A stretch of DNA of 57,698 bases from positions 1 to 57,698 of the forward strand of contig NZ_VDUZ01000054.1 of assembly GCF_008039615.1 (NCBI RefSeq). The letters run 5' to 3'. The notes under the pieces are model-generated. The model saw only the letters and a program-made list of their open reading frames with translations, did no database searches and was not told the DNA's origin. This document shows positions 10,416 to 22,205 of this stretch, piece by piece; position 1 is the first letter of the stretch, and each line of letters opens with the position of its first letter. The DNA is from Vineibacter terrae (GTDB lineage: Bacteria > Pseudomonadota > Alphaproteobacteria > Reyranellales > Reyranellaceae). Made by a program: the position numbers and the translations under genes.

Positions 10416-10790
10416 CTAGCGGGGCGATGGTTCCAGTCGGCCCATCCGCCGGGCCCAGCGCTCGGCCCAGGCGTGCAGCGGCAGCATGAGCTGCAGCAGC
10501 GACTGCCCGTCGGCGGTGAGGCGATAGCCCTGCGCCGTCAGCTCCACGATGCCGGCCGTGCGCAGGTCGGCCAGCCGCGCCGCCAGCACCGAAGGGCTGA
10601 CATCGTCGCAGGCGGCACGCAGGGCGCGGAAGCTGAGCGTATCGCCGCGCAACTCCCAGATGACGCGCTGCACCCAGCGACGTCCCAGCAGGTCGAGCAG
10701 CGCCATGATCGGCCGCCCGGTGGCGGAGCCGCGCGCCGGCCGGCCGGGCAGCGGCGTGGCGGCACGCTTGGTCGGACGGGCGGCGGTCAT
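10416..10790 (-). CDS. HxlR family transcriptional regulator
   Basis: 124 residues, a winged helix-turn-helix of the HxlR type: LLGRRWVQRVIWELRGDTLSF then the recognition region SPSVLAARLADLRTAGIVEL. The usual N-terminal Cys of redox-sensing HxlR/YodB members is replaced by Ala/Met near IMALLDLLG; the only Cys is in AACDD (about 60), so redox sensing would need a different arrangement. Divergent from the carboxymuconolactone-decarboxylase-like gene, with a perfect inverted repeat between them. Confidence 0.88.
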   Translation of the reverse strand: MTAARPTKRAATPLPGRPARGSATGRPIMALLDLLGRRWVQRVIWELRGDTLSFRALRAACDDVSPSVLAARLADLRTAGIVELTAQGYRLTADGQSLLQLMLPLHAWAERWARRMGRLEPSPR

Positions 10791-10821
10791 GGGCGGAGCC
10801 TAGACCGCAGAGGCCTCTTGC

Positions 10822-10855
10822 GCTACGAAAAACGTATCGCTACGCATTTCGTAGC
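10822..10855. promoter_or_regulatory. HxlR operator candidate
   Basis: A perfect 9-bp inverted repeat GCTACGAAA (10822-10830) / TTTCGTAGC (10847-10855) spaced 16 bp, with a third GCTACG inside the spacer (10839-10844) and a nested TACG-AAAAA-CGTA (10824-10836). It sits centrally in the 85-bp gap between hxlR and the CMD-like gene, the expected place for a dimer-binding site controlling both. Confidence 0.65.
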
Positions 10856-10875
10856 ACTCGGAGATGGAGGCTGCC

Positions 10876-11424
10876 TTGACCGAACCGCGCATCGCGCCGC
10901 TGAACGCCCCCTACCCGCCCGACGCGCAGGCGTCGTTCGAGCGCATCATGCCGCCGGGCATGGAACCGCTGGTGCTGTTCCGCACGCTGGCGACCTGCCC
11001 GCGCATCTGGGAGAAGTTCCGGGCCGGCTCCCTGCTCGACAAGGGACCGGTGCCGCTGCGGCTGCGCGAGATCGTGATCGACCGTACCTGCGCCCGCTGC
11101 GGCAATGAATACGAATGGGGGGTTCACATCGCGATCTTCGCCGAGCGCGCCGGCCTGACGGCCGCGCAGCAGCACGCGACGGTGCACGGCGATGCCGACG
11201 CCGCGTGCTGGAGCGACGACGAGCGCGCCGCCATCCGGCTGGCCGACGCGCTGCACGATGGGGCGGCGATCCCGGACGATGTGTGGGCGGCGCTGCGCGC
11301 CCATTTCAGCGACGCGCAGATCCTGGAGCTGATCGCGCTCTGCGGCTTCTATCGCACGGTGTCGTACTTCTGCACCGGCCTGCGCCTGCCGCTGGAGGCG
11401 TTCGCGGCGACGTTTCCGACGTGA
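10876..11424 (+). CDS. carboxymuconolactone decarboxylase (AhpD-like) family protein
   Basis: 182 residues from TTG 10876. This start is preferred because GGAGG (10866-10870) lies 5 bp before it and gives the family's usual MTEPRIAPL beginning. The ATG at 10864 has its Shine-Dalgarno almost touching it. The core signature TCARCGNEYEWGVH carries the CxxC pair (Cys72, Cys75) and His84 used by AhpD-like enzymes for peroxidase chemistry. True gamma-carboxymuconolactone decarboxylases lack CxxC, so a peroxide- or electrophile-reducing role is likelier. Divergent from, and probably controlled by, the HxlR regulator. Confidence 0.88.
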   Translation: MTEPRIAPLNAPYPPDAQASFERIMPPGMEPLVLFRTLATCPRIWEKFRAGSLLDKGPVPLRLREIVIDRTCARCGNEYEWGVHIAIFAERAGLTAAQQHATVHGDADAACWSDDERAAIRLADALHDGAAIPDDVWAALRAHFSDAQILELIALCGFYRTVSYFCTGLRLPLEAFAATFPT

Positions 11425-11430
11425 CGTCTT

Positions 11431-11580
11431 CACCTCTCCCGCGAGCGGGAGAGGTCGACGTGCGCGCAAGCGCGCGGCGGGTGAGGGGCCACGCACGAGG
11501 CACCTCGTCCATAGGCCCTCACCTTCCCATCGTGCTGCGCACGATGGGCCCCTCCCTCTCCCGCGCAGCGGGAGAGGGCC
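11431..11580. repeat. dispersed palindromic repeat, family R2 copy 1
   Basis: About 150 bp bounded by two CTCTCCCGC/GCGGGAGAG hairpins, with an internal CCCATCGTGCTGCGCACGATGGG hairpin. Similar copies are at 48773-48948 and 51489-51630. It fills the gap between the convergent CMD-like and lpd genes and could serve as a bidirectional transcript end. Confidence 0.85.
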
Positions 11581-12993
11581 TCACAGGTGAATCGGCTTGT
11601 CCCAGGCGGCGAGCGCGGCTTCCTTCAGGGCCTCGCTGACGGTCGGGTGGGCATGGCAGACACGGCCGATATCCTCGGCCGAGGCGCTGTACTCCATCGC
11701 CAGCACCGCTTCGGCGATCATGGTGCCGGCCTCGGCGCCGATGATGTGCACGCCCAGCACCGTGTCGGTGGCCTTGTCCGACAGCACCTTCACGAAGCCG
11801 TCGGTGCGGTTGTTGGCGCGGCTGCGCGGGTCGGCCGTGAAGGGATACTTGCCGACCTTGTAGGCGACGCCGGCCGCTTTGAGCTGCTCCTCGGTCTTGC
11901 CGACCCAGGCGACCTCGGGCTGGGTGTAGACGACCGACGGCACCTTGTCCCAGTCGACATGGCCCTTCTGCCCGGCCAGCGTCTCGACGCAGGCGATGCC
12001 GTCCTCGCTCGCCTTGTGGGCCAGCATCGGGCCGTCGATCACGTCGCCGATGGCGTAGATGCCGGGCACGCTGGTCTGGAAATGCGCATCGACGGCGATG
12101 CGGCCGCGGTCGGTGAGCTTGACGCCGACCTTGTCCAGGCCGAGCCCTTCGACATACGGCCGCCGGCCGATGCAGACCAGCACCACATCGACCGTGAGCT
12201 GCTCGGCCGCGCCGCCCTGGGCCGGCTCGTGGCTGACGACGATGCCGTCCTTGCCCTGCACGGCCGATGTCACCTTGCGCCCGAGCTTGAACTTCAGGCC
12301 CTGCTTCTCCAGGGCGCGCTGCAGCTGGCGCGTGACGTCGTTGTCGACTCCCGGCGCGATGCGGTCGAGGAACTCGACCATCGTCACCTCGCTGCCCAGC
12401 CGGCGCCACACCGACCCCAGCTCCAGCCCGATGATGCCGGCACCGATCACCACCATGCGCTGCGGCACCGCCTGCAGCTCCAGCGCGCCGGTCGACGACA
12501 CGATCGTCTTCTCGTCGATCGTGACGCCGGGCAGCGGCGTGACCTCCGAGCCCGAGGCAATCAGGATGTTGCGCGCCTCGAGCGTCTGCGCCACGGCGCC
12601 GTCGTCGCCCAGCACCGCCACCTTGCCGGGCGCATCGATGCGTGCCGTGCCGGTGATGGCCGTCACCTTGTTCTTCTTGAACAGGAAGGCCACGCCCTTG
12701 GTGGTGGCGCCGACGACGTCGTCCTTGCGCTTCATCATCTGCGCCAGGTCGAGCTTGACGTCGCCGACCAGGATGCCGTGCGCCTTCAGGTCGTGCGCGG
12801 TCTCCTCGAGCACATGCGAGGACTGCAGCAGCGCCTTGGACGGGATGCAGCCGACATTGAGGCAGGTGCCGCCCGGCGTCGGCCGCTTCTCGACGCACGC
12901 CACCTTCATGCCGAGCTGGGCGGCGCGGATCGCCGCGACATAGCCGCCGGGACCGGCACCGATGACGACGAGATCAAAGGCTTCGCTGGCCAT
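11581..12993 (-). CDS. lpdA: dihydrolipoyl dehydrogenase (E3)
   Basis: 470 residues, normal E3 length. FAD fold [10 protein letters not shown] (12-21); redox disulfide Cys44/Cys49 in [12 protein letters not shown] fold [14 protein letters not shown] (181-194); C-terminal catalytic His449 and Glu454 in [10 protein letters not shown]. It reoxidises the lipoyl group of the 2-oxoglutarate dehydrogenase complex with NAD+. It is the last gene of the odh array, after sucA and sucB. AAGGA precedes the ATG. It may also serve pyruvate and branched-chain complexes, since no other E3 is in view. Confidence 0.97.
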   Translation of the reverse strand: MASEAFDLVVIGAGPGGYVAAIRAAQLGMKVACVEKRPTPGGTCLNVGCIPSKALLQSSHVLEETAHDLKAHGILVGDVKLDLAQMMKRKDDVVGATTKGVAFLFKKNKVTAITGTARIDAPGKVAVLGDDGAVAQTLEARNILIASGSEVTPLPGVTIDEKTIVSSTGALELQAVPQRMVVIGAGIIGLELGSVWRRLGSEVTMVEFLDRIAPGVDNDVTRQLQRALEKQGLKFKLGRKVTSAVQGKDGIVVSHEPAQGGAAEQLTVDVVLVCIGRRPYVEGLGLDKVGVKLTDRGRIAVDAHFQTSVPGIYAIGDVIDGPMLAHKASEDGIACVETLAGQKGHVDWDKVPSVVYTQPEVAWVGKTEEQLKAAGVAYKVGKYPFTADPRSRANNRTDGFVKVLSDKATDTVLGVHIIGAEAGTMIAEAVLAMEYSASAEDIGRVCHAHPTVSEALKEAALAAWDKPIHL

Positions 12994-13013
12994 GACTTGG
13001 TCCTTGGATCACC

Positions 13014-13168
13014 CCTTCTCCCCGCGCAGGCGGGGAGAAGGTGCCCCCGAAGGGGCGGATGAGGGGGGTTTGCCGCGGATATTCCCGGCATCGTCATTGA
13101 ACGCGTGATCGCGAAGCCCCTCATCCGGCGCTTCGCGGCACCTTCTCCCCGCCTGCGCGGGGAGAAGG
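13014..13168. repeat. dispersed palindromic repeat, family R3, full element
   Basis: A 155-bp element bounded by CCTTCTCCCCGC...GCGGGGAGAAGG hairpins at each end, placed between sucB and lpd in what should be one transcription unit. A single-hairpin relative is at 8863-8890, and a decayed one near 23850-23883. Confidence 0.85.
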
Positions 13169-13177
13169 TTTAAAGAA

Positions 13178-14413
13178 TCACACCTCGAGCAGCAGGCGCT
13201 CGGGGTCCTCGATGCACTCCTTGACGCGCACCAGGAAGGTGACCGCCTCGCGGCCGTCGATGACGCGATGGTCATAGGTGAGCGCCAGGTACATCATCGG
13301 CCGCACCTTGATCTCGCCGCCCACCACCACGGGACGCTGCTGGATCTTGTGCATGCCCAGCACGCCCGACTGCGGCGGATTGAGGATCGGCGTCGACATC
13401 AGGGAGCCGTAGACGCCGCCATTTGAGATCGTGAACGTGCCGCCGGTGAGGTCGGCGATGCTGAGCTTGCCGTCACGCGCCTTGCGGCCCAGGTCGCCGA
13501 TGCCTTTCTCGACGCCGGCGAAGCCCAGCGTATCGGCATCGCGCAGCACCGGCACCACCAGCCCGGCCTCGGTGCCGACCGCGACGCCGATATCATAGTA
13601 GTTCTTGTAGACCAGGTCCTCGCCGTCGATCTCGGCATTGACCGCCGGGATCTCCTTCAGGGCCGCGACGCAGGCCTTCACGAAGAAGGCCATGAAGCCC
13701 AGCCGGACGCCGTGCTTCTTCTCGAACGGATCCTTCAGCCGCTCGCGCAGGGCCATGACCGCGCCCATGTCCACCTCGTTGAAGGTGGTCAGCATCGCGG
13801 CCGTGTTCTGCGCGTCCTTGAGCCGCGTCGCGATGGTCTTGCGCAGGCGCGACATGCGCACCCGCTCCTCGCGCTGCGCGTTGGGGCGCGGCCCCGACGG
13901 AGCGGCCGGCCTGGCTGCCGGGGTCGGGGCCGGCGCCGCCGCGCCGGCGGCCAGGAAGCTCACGACATCCGCCTTGGTGACGCGGCCATCCTTGCCCGAG
14001 ACCGCGATGGCGGCCGGATCCAGGTTGTTCTCGGCCACCAGCTTGCGCGCGGCGGGGCCGGATGCGGCGAGGTTCGCCGGCGCAGCAGCGGCGGCCGGCG
14101 CCGCTGCCGCCGGAGGGGACGATGCGGCGGGCTTGGGCTCCATCTTGGGCGCGGGCGCCGCGGCGGCCGCGACAGCGCCCGCCTCGATCAGGCAGAGCGT
14201 GGCGCCGACCGGCACCGTCGTGCCCACCGGCGCCATGATCTTGCCCAGCACGCCGGCAGAAGATGCGTTGACCTCGACCGTGACCTTGTCGGTCTCCAGC
14301 GAACAGAGCGCCTCGTCGACGGCAACCGCCTCGCCTTCCTTCTTGTACCATTCGGCCACGGTCGCTTCGGTTACCGATTCGCCCAGGGTGGGAACCTTGA
14401 TCTCGATCGCCAT
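13178..14413 (-). CDS. sucB: 2-oxoglutarate dehydrogenase E2, dihydrolipoyllysine succinyltransferase
   Basis: 411 residues. Lipoyl domain with modified Lys43 in [10 protein letters not shown]; Ala/Pro-rich hinge (about 83-115); peripheral-subunit-binding domain (about 118-155, [20 protein letters not shown]); catalytic acyltransferase domain ending in TYDHRVIDG with His382 and Asp386. It transfers the succinyl group to CoA and forms the core of the complex. One lipoyl domain only, as expected for OdhB. AGAGGA precedes the ATG. It lies between sucA and lpd, separated from each by a different repeat element. Confidence 0.97.
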   Translation of the reverse strand: MAIEIKVPTLGESVTEATVAEWYKKEGEAVAVDEALCSLETDKVTVEVNASSAGVLGKIMAPVGTTVPVGATLCLIEAGAVAAAAAPAPKMEPKPAASSPPAAAAPAAAAAPANLAASGPAARKLVAENNLDPAAIAVSGKDGRVTKADVVSFLAAGAAAPAPTPAARPAAPSGPRPNAQREERVRMSRLRKTIATRLKDAQNTAAMLTTFNEVDMGAVMALRERLKDPFEKKHGVRLGFMAFFVKACVAALKEIPAVNAEIDGEDLVYKNYYDIGVAVGTEAGLVVPVLRDADTLGFAGVEKGIGDLGRKARDGKLSIADLTGGTFTISNGGVYGSLMSTPILNPPQSGVLGMHKIQQRPVVVGGEIKVRPMMYLALTYDHRVIDGREAVTFLVRVKECIEDPERLLLEV

Positions 14414-14432
14414 GATGATCCTCTATGATGCC

Positions 14433-14529
14433 GGGAGCGCGCCATTCCAGTGGCGCACCGGCGCGCAGCGCCGGCTCATGACCAGAGCCGGCCCTTCGGG
14501 CCGATGCGCCACTGGAGTGGCGCGCTCCC
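14433..14529. repeat. 97-bp near-perfect palindrome, family R4
   Basis: Terminal arms GGGAGCGCGCCA and TGGCGCGCTCCC extend inwards for about 29 bp with two mismatches; an inner GCCGG...CCGGC hairpin fills the centre. It sits between sucA and sucB. A folded mRNA here could block 3' exonucleases or partly terminate transcription and so set E1:E2 ratio (inference). Confidence 0.85.
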
Positions 14530-14541
14530 AGCGGTCATTGT

Positions 14542-17442
14542 TCAATCGACCGTCAGCGCGCGCTCGACGAGCTCGGCCTGCTCCTTGGTGTGGTTCTTCA
14601 GCAGGCCGGTGGCCGTCGAAGCAGCTTCCTTGCGGCCGATATAGACCGGCCGCCTGGACCTGGCGTCGAGGTCGGCCAGCGCCCGCTCGATGCGGCGGTC
14701 GACGAAGTGCCATGCACCCATGTTCTCGGGCTCCTCCTGGCACCACACGACCTCGGCATCGCGGTAGCGGCGCAGCTCCTTGGCGGTCGCCGTGAACGGG
14801 AACGGATAGAGCTGCTCGACGCGGATGATCGCGACGTTGTCGATCTTGCGGTTCCGCCGCTCGGCCACGAGGTCGTAGTAGACCTTGCCCGAGCACAGGA
14901 TCACGCGGCGGATCTTGGCGTCGGCGGCGAGCTTGTCCGCCTCCGGCAGCACGCGATGGAAGCTGCTGCCGCTCGCCATGTCCTCCAGCCGCGACACGGC
15001 ATCCTTGTGCCGCAGCAGCGACTTGGGCGTCATGATCACCAGCGGCTTGCGGAAGCTGCGCCGCACCTGCCGGCGCAGGGCATGGAAGTAGTTGGCCGGC
15101 GTGGTGATGTTGCAGACCTGCCAGTTATCCTCGCCCGACAGCTGCAGATAGCGCTCCAGGCGGGCTGACGAATGCTCCGGACCCTGGCCTTCGTAGCCGT
15201 GCGGCAGCAGCATCACCAGACCCGAGAAGCGGAACCACTTGCTCTCGCCCGGGCTGATGAACTGGTCGATGATGACCTGGGCGCCGTTGGCGAAGTCGCC
15301 GAACTGCGCCTCCCACAGCACCAGCGCGTTGGGCTCGGCCAGGGTGTAGCCGTACTCGAAGCCCAGCACGCCGGCTTCGCTCAGCGGGCTGTCGATGACC
15401 TCGTAGTGCGCCTGATCGTCGGGCCGGATATTGTTGAGCGGCACGTAGCGGTTGTCGTTGGTCTGGTCGACCAGCACCGAATGGCGCTGCGAGAAGGTGC
15501 CGCGGCCGGAGTCCTGGCCCGACAGGCGCACCGGCGTGCCCTCGACCAGCAGGGTGCCGAAGGCCAGCGCCTCGGCGGTGGCCCAGTCGATGCCCTCGCC
15601 GCCCTCGATCATCTTCCGCTTCTCCTCGAGCTGGCGGAGGATCTTGCGGTTGGTGTCGTGGTTCTCCGGACGCTTCGAGATCGACAGCCCGACCTCGCGC
15701 AGCAAGCCCATGTCGACGGCGGTCTCGCCCTTGCGGTCTTCCTCGCCGGGCGCGATCGTCATCCCCGACCACTTGCCTTCAAGCCAGTCGGCCTTGTTGG
15801 GCTTGAACGAGGCGGCCGCGGTGAAGGAGTCATCCAGCTTCTTGCGGAAGTCGGCGACCATGTGGTCGACCTCGGCCTGGGTGACGATGCCCTCCTCGAC
15901 CAGGCGCCTGGCGTAGACCTCCTGCACCGAGGCATGCTGGCCGATCCGCTTGTACATCGACGGCTGCGTGAACATCGGCTCGTCGGACTCGTTGTGGCCG
16001 TGCCGGCGATAGCAGAACATGTCGATGACGATGTCGCGCTTGAAGCGATGGCGGAACTCCACCGCGATGCGGGCGCAATGCACCACCGATTCAGGGTCAT
16101 CGCCGTTCACGTGCAGGATCGGCGCCTGCACGATCTTGGCCACCTCGGTGCAGTACGGACCCGAACGCGCGTAGGTCGGCGACGTCGTGAAGCCGATCTG
16201 GTTGTTGACCACGAAATGCACGGTGCCGCCGGTGCGGTAGCCCTTCAGGTCGCTGAGATCGAGCCCCTCTGCCACCAGGCCCTGGCCGGCGAAGGCGGCG
16301 TCGCCATGCATCAGCAGGCCCATCACCGAGGCGCGTTCCTTGTCATGGCGCTGGTCCTGCTTGGCGCGCACCTTGCCCAGCACCACCGGATTGACGGCCT
16401 CCAGGTGCGAAGGATTGGCGGTCAGCGACAGGTGCACGACGTTGCCGTCGAACTCGCGGTCCGACGAGGCGCCGAGATGGTACTTCACGTCGCCCGAGCC
16501 GCGCAGCTCCTCCGGATAGGAGGCCTTGCCCTGGAACTCCGAGAACAGCGCCGTGTAGCTCTTGCCCATGAAGTTCACGAGCGTGTTGAGCCGGCCGCGA
16601 TGGGGCATGCCGACCACGAGCTCCTTCACACCCAGCGTGCTGCCGCGTTTGACGATCTGTTCCAGCGCCGGGATCAGCGATTCGCCGCCATCCAGGCCGA
16701 AGCGCTTGGTGCCGACGAACTTCACGTGCAGGTACTTCTCGAGGTGCTCGGCCTCGATGATGCGCTGCAGGATGGTGCGGCGGCCAAGCTCGGTGAACTC
16801 GGTCTGGTTCTCGATGTTCTCGATGCGCTCCTGGATCCAGGCCTTCTGGTCAGGATCGCCGATATGCATGAACTCGACGCCGATCGGCCCGCAGTAGGTC
16901 TTCTCCAGCCGCGACATGACCTGGCGCAGGGTCGCCGAATCGCCCAGGCCCAGCACGCCGTTGATGTAGATCGGACGGTCCCAGTCGCCCTCGCCGAAGC
17001 CGTAGGTCTTGGGGTCGAGCTCGGGATGATAGGGCTTGGGCGCCAGGCCCAGCGGATCGAGGTTGGCCTGCAGGTGGCCGCGGATGCGGAAGGCGCGGAT
17101 CAGCATCAGGGCCCGCACCGAATCGAGCGCCGCCGCCCGCACCTGGTCCTGCGAGATGGCAGGCTCGGCCGCAGCCGCCTGGCCGTTGGCCGTCTGGTTC
17201 ACATTGGCAGCCAGCGGGCGCATGTCGGCGTCCACGACGCCGATGACCTTGGTCTCCTTGGGCGCCCAGCTCGCGCCGGCAGCCTCGCGCAGCAGCGCCG
17301 GCTGCTCGGCCGCCAGCTCGTCGAACAAGGTGCGCCAGCTCTCGTCGACCGAGGCGGGGTCGGCGGCATAGCGCGCGAAGAGCTCTTCGATGAAAGCGGC
17401 GTTGGCGCCGTAGAGAAATGAGGTCCGTTCGGCCTGTTGCAT
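14542..17442 (-). CDS. sucA: 2-oxoglutarate dehydrogenase E1 (thiamine diphosphate dependent)
   Basis: 966 residues, close to E. coli SucA (933). The N-terminal E1-specific segment (TSFLYGANAAFIEELFARY, from residue 7) is followed by the 2-oxoacid E1 core with VVGMPHRGRLNTL, the thiamine-binding NGDDPESVV region and the transketolase-like C-terminal half (NALVLWEAQFGDFANGAQ, PHGYEGQGPEHSSAR). It decarboxylates 2-oxoglutarate and succinylates lipoyl-E2. No strong Shine-Dalgarno precedes the ATG at 17442, but the N-terminus matches the family. Lies between sucD and sucB on the minus strand. Confidence 0.97.
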   Translation of the reverse strand: MQQAERTSFLYGANAAFIEELFARYAADPASVDESWRTLFDELAAEQPALLREAAGASWAPKETKVIGVVDADMRPLAANVNQTANGQAAAAEPAISQDQVRAAALDSVRALMLIRAFRIRGHLQANLDPLGLAPKPYHPELDPKTYGFGEGDWDRPIYINGVLGLGDSATLRQVMSRLEKTYCGPIGVEFMHIGDPDQKAWIQERIENIENQTEFTELGRRTILQRIIEAEHLEKYLHVKFVGTKRFGLDGGESLIPALEQIVKRGSTLGVKELVVGMPHRGRLNTLVNFMGKSYTALFSEFQGKASYPEELRGSGDVKYHLGASSDREFDGNVVHLSLTANPSHLEAVNPVVLGKVRAKQDQRHDKERASVMGLLMHGDAAFAGQGLVAEGLDLSDLKGYRTGGTVHFVVNNQIGFTTSPTYARSGPYCTEVAKIVQAPILHVNGDDPESVVHCARIAVEFRHRFKRDIVIDMFCYRRHGHNESDEPMFTQPSMYKRIGQHASVQEVYARRLVEEGIVTQAEVDHMVADFRKKLDDSFTAAASFKPNKADWLEGKWSGMTIAPGEEDRKGETAVDMGLLREVGLSISKRPENHDTNRKILRQLEEKRKMIEGGEGIDWATAEALAFGTLLVEGTPVRLSGQDSGRGTFSQRHSVLVDQTNDNRYVPLNNIRPDDQAHYEVIDSPLSEAGVLGFEYGYTLAEPNALVLWEAQFGDFANGAQVIIDQFISPGESKWFRFSGLVMLLPHGYEGQGPEHSSARLERYLQLSGEDNWQVCNITTPANYFHALRRQVRRSFRKPLVIMTPKSLLRHKDAVSRLEDMASGSSFHRVLPEADKLAADAKIRRVILCSGKVYYDLVAERRNRKIDNVAIIRVEQLYPFPFTATAKELRRYRDAEVVWCQEEPENMGAWHFVDRRIERALADLDARSRRPVYIGRKEAASTATGLLKNHTKEQAELVERALTVD

Positions 17443-17489
17443 GACGACATCGCCGGCGCCGCTGGCGCCGCCTCCGCTGCAAAATCAAT

Positions 17490-17571
17490 CTGTCAGGGCG
17501 AGCGTAGCGAGAGATCTCGTCAAAAGGTTGGCTCCTTGGCGGCAGATGCCGCGCTGCGCTCGCAATGACAG
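17490..17571. repeat. dispersed palindromic repeat, family A variant
   Basis: 82 bp, CTGTCAGGGCGAGCGTAGCG ... CGCTGCGCTCGCAATGACAG. The arms are diverged relatives of the GTCATCCCGAGCGCAGCGAG family; located between sucD and sucA. Confidence 0.75.
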
Positions 17572-17578
17572 TGAACCA

Positions 17579-18456
17579 TCAGCCCTTGCGCATTGCCTCG
17601 ACCATGCCCGTGCCGAGGGCGGCGGGCGAATCGACCACATGGATGCCGGCCGCGCGCATGGCATCGACCTTGAAGGCGGCCGTGTCGTTGCCGCCGGAAA
17701 TGACGGCGCCGGCGTGCCCCATGCGGCGGCCCGGCGGCGCGGTGCGGCCGGCGATGAAGCCGACCACTGGCTTCTTCGTGCCGCTGGCCTCCAGGAACTC
17801 GGCGCCCTTGACCTCGGCGTCACCGCCGATCTCGCCGATCATCACGATGCCCTCGGTCTCGGGATCGCGCACGAACATGTCGAGGCAGTCGACGAAGCTG
17901 GTGCCATTGACCGGATCGCCGCCGATGCCGATGCAGGTCGTCTGGCCCAGGCCGGCGGCCGTGGTCTGCGACACTGCTTCGTAGGTCAGCGTGCCCGAGC
18001 GCGAGACGATGCCGATCTTGCCGCGCTTGTGGATGTGGCCCGGCATGATGCCGATCTTGCACTCGCCGGGCGTGATCACGCCGGGGCAGTTGGGACCGAT
18101 CAGGCGCGTTCCGGAACCCACCAGCGCGCGCTTCACCGCCACCATGTCGAGGATCGGGATGCCCTCGGTGATGGTGACCACCAGCGCCACGCCGGCATCG
18201 ATCGCCTCCAGGATGGCGTCCGCCGCGAACGCGGGCGGCACGTAGATCACCGAGGCATCGGCGCCCGTCTTCGCGACGGCCTCCTTCACGGTGTCGAACA
18301 CCGGCAGGTCGAGGTGCCTGGTGCCGCCCTTGCCGGGCGTCACGCCGCCCACCATGCGGGTGCCGTAGGCGATGGCCTGCTCGGAGTGGAACGTGCCCTG
18401 CGAGCCGGTGAAGCCCTGGCAGATGACCTTGGTGTTCTTGTCGACCAGGACGGCCA

Positions 18457-18457
<1 letters not shown>
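17579..18457 (-). CDS. sucD: succinyl-CoA synthetase alpha subunit
   Basis: 292 residues. CoA-binding Rossmann domain at the N-terminus ([20 protein letters not shown]) and the phosphorylated active-site His248 in [17 protein letters not shown]. With SucC it makes ATP or GTP from succinyl-CoA. The start is fixed by the TAATG overlap with the sucC stop at 18457, implying translational coupling; the upstream extension of the frame lies inside sucC. Confidence 0.97.
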
Positions 18458-19653
<1,196 letters not shown>

Positions 19654-19747
19654 GGAAACCTGGTCGGCGGTTTTGAAAGGAAACGTCGCGGATCGATCGA
19701 GCTGCTGCCCGGCATATCGGACAAGCCTAAGTCTTTTTCAACAACTC

Positions 19748-19798
19748 ACCCCGGACGCCGGGGTAATTTATCACTTTGCCCTTGCGGCGCAATGTCAA
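19748..19798 (-). promoter_or_regulatory. sucC promoter element and leader hairpin
   Basis: On the minus strand a TTGACA (complement of 19793-19798) lies upstream of sucC, with only a weak -10 at the right distance. Downstream in the presumed leader is a hairpin with arms ACCCCGG / CCGGGGT (19748-19764), about 95 bases before the sucC ATG. Possible control of the sucCD-odhAB transcript; no attenuator ORF is evident. Confidence 0.4.
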
Positions 19799-19831
19799 TT
19801 CGGGGCCCCCGCCCGCCGGGCGAACGAACGC

Positions 19832-19865
19832 AAAACCCCTGCCGTCCGCGGACAGGCAGGGGTTT
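19832..19865 (-). terminator. Rho-independent terminator of mdh
   Basis: Perfect 11-bp inverted repeat AAACCCCTGCC (19833-19843) / GGCAGGGGTTT (19855-19865). Read on the minus strand, the stem ends in GGGGTTTTG, a short U-tract, 34 bases after the mdh stop. It should separate mdh from sucC transcription. Confidence 0.75.
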
Positions 19866-19898
19866 CCTGGGCACGCGACGCAGCGTCGCGGGCGGTCA

Positions 19899-21137
<1,239 letters not shown>

Positions 21138-21165
21138 AACCCGTCATGGGGGGCGCCCGGTCCGA

Positions 21166-22029
21166 TCAGCGGGCCGGAAATGAGCGCAGATGCTGCAGCA
21201 GCAGGGCGTTCACCGGCTCGACGAGCTGGTCGGTGATGAAGTGGCCGAGTCCGGACAGCACCTCGAAGCGGAAGGGGCCGGTCACGAACTCGGCCGTGCC
21301 TTCGGCGGCCATGCGGCTCACGCTCGAGTCGGCATCGCCCCAGAGATAGAGCGTGGGGACGGTGATCTTGCCCAGAGAGGCGCGCAGCTCCGCCTGGGCA
21401 CGATACCAGCCCAGCGCCGCCTCCAATGCCGCCGGTGTGCCCAGAACCGAAAGGTAGTCGGCGACGGCCTCCGGCGGCACGCCGCCATCGACCAGGCCCT
21501 GGCGCAGCCGGCGGCCGTCGTCCTCCAGCAGCAGGCGCGCGGTGTCGGCGCTGAGGAACGCCCTGTGGTGCCTTGAACGATGCTTCTGGTCGCCGTCAGG
21601 CGCCTGCAGCGCGCGCACGAACGACGACGGATGCGGCCGCGACAGGATGGTGAGCGAGGCCAGCCGGTCGGGATGGCGGTCGGCGACGCCCCAGGCCACC
21701 TGCCCGCCCCAGTCGTGGCCAACGAGATGGAAACGGCCGCTGCCATGACCGCAGGCCGCCGCCAGGTCGATCACGTCGCCGATCAGGTGGTCGTAGTGGT
21801 AGTGCGCAAGGTCGGCCGGATCAGGCCGCGCCCCCGGCGAGTAGCCGCGCTGGTCGGGCGCGACGGCGCGATAGCCAGCGGCCGCCAGCGCCGGCAGCTG
21901 ATGCCGCCAGGTGTGTCGCGACTGCGGAAAGCCATGCAGCAGCAGGACCAGCGGCCCGTCCGGCGGGCCGTCGACCCAGGCGTCGAACACAAGACCCGAG
22001 GCCGTAGCGATAGGCTGCAATTCCGTCAT
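21166..22029 (-). CDS. alpha/beta hydrolase, epoxide hydrolase / haloalkane dehalogenase type
   Basis: 287 residues. Oxyanion HGFPQ (32-36); Asp nucleophile Asp106 in VGHDWGGQ; distal His263 in SGLGHFITD. The Asp nucleophile, not Ser, places it with epoxide hydrolases and dehalogenases. An ideal AGGAGGAGGCC precedes the ATG at 22029. Monocistronic and divergent from an OprB-type porin; the substrate is unknown. Confidence 0.9.
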   Translation of the reverse strand: MTELQPIATASGLVFDAWVDGPPDGPLVLLLHGFPQSRHTWRHQLPALAAAGYRAVAPDQRGYSPGARPDPADLAHYHYDHLIGDVIDLAAACGHGSGRFHLVGHDWGGQVAWGVADRHPDRLASLTILSRPHPSSFVRALQAPDGDQKHRSRHHRAFLSADTARLLLEDDGRRLRQGLVDGGVPPEAVADYLSVLGTPAALEAALGWYRAQAELRASLGKITVPTLYLWGDADSSVSRMAAEGTAEFVTGPFRFEVLSGLGHFITDQLVEPVNALLLQHLRSFPAR

Positions 22030-22205
22030 GGCCTCCTCCTGGCTAACGACAGGCATTAACCAGCATGCCACCGACCGGCAAACAAGGCCCTGCCTGCTGG
22101 CGATTTCGAGGCGCGGCCGTCCGATATCCCGGTCCCGCGGGGCGAGGGATGACATACCCCTGCAGCGAGTGCTCCTATAGGGTCGCACGGGGGAGATTTC
22201 ATCGA

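Noticed and set aside
15172-17421. 749-codon ORF antisense to sucA
   Set aside because: His/Leu/Val/Gln-rich shadow translation typical of the complement of a GC-rich gene.
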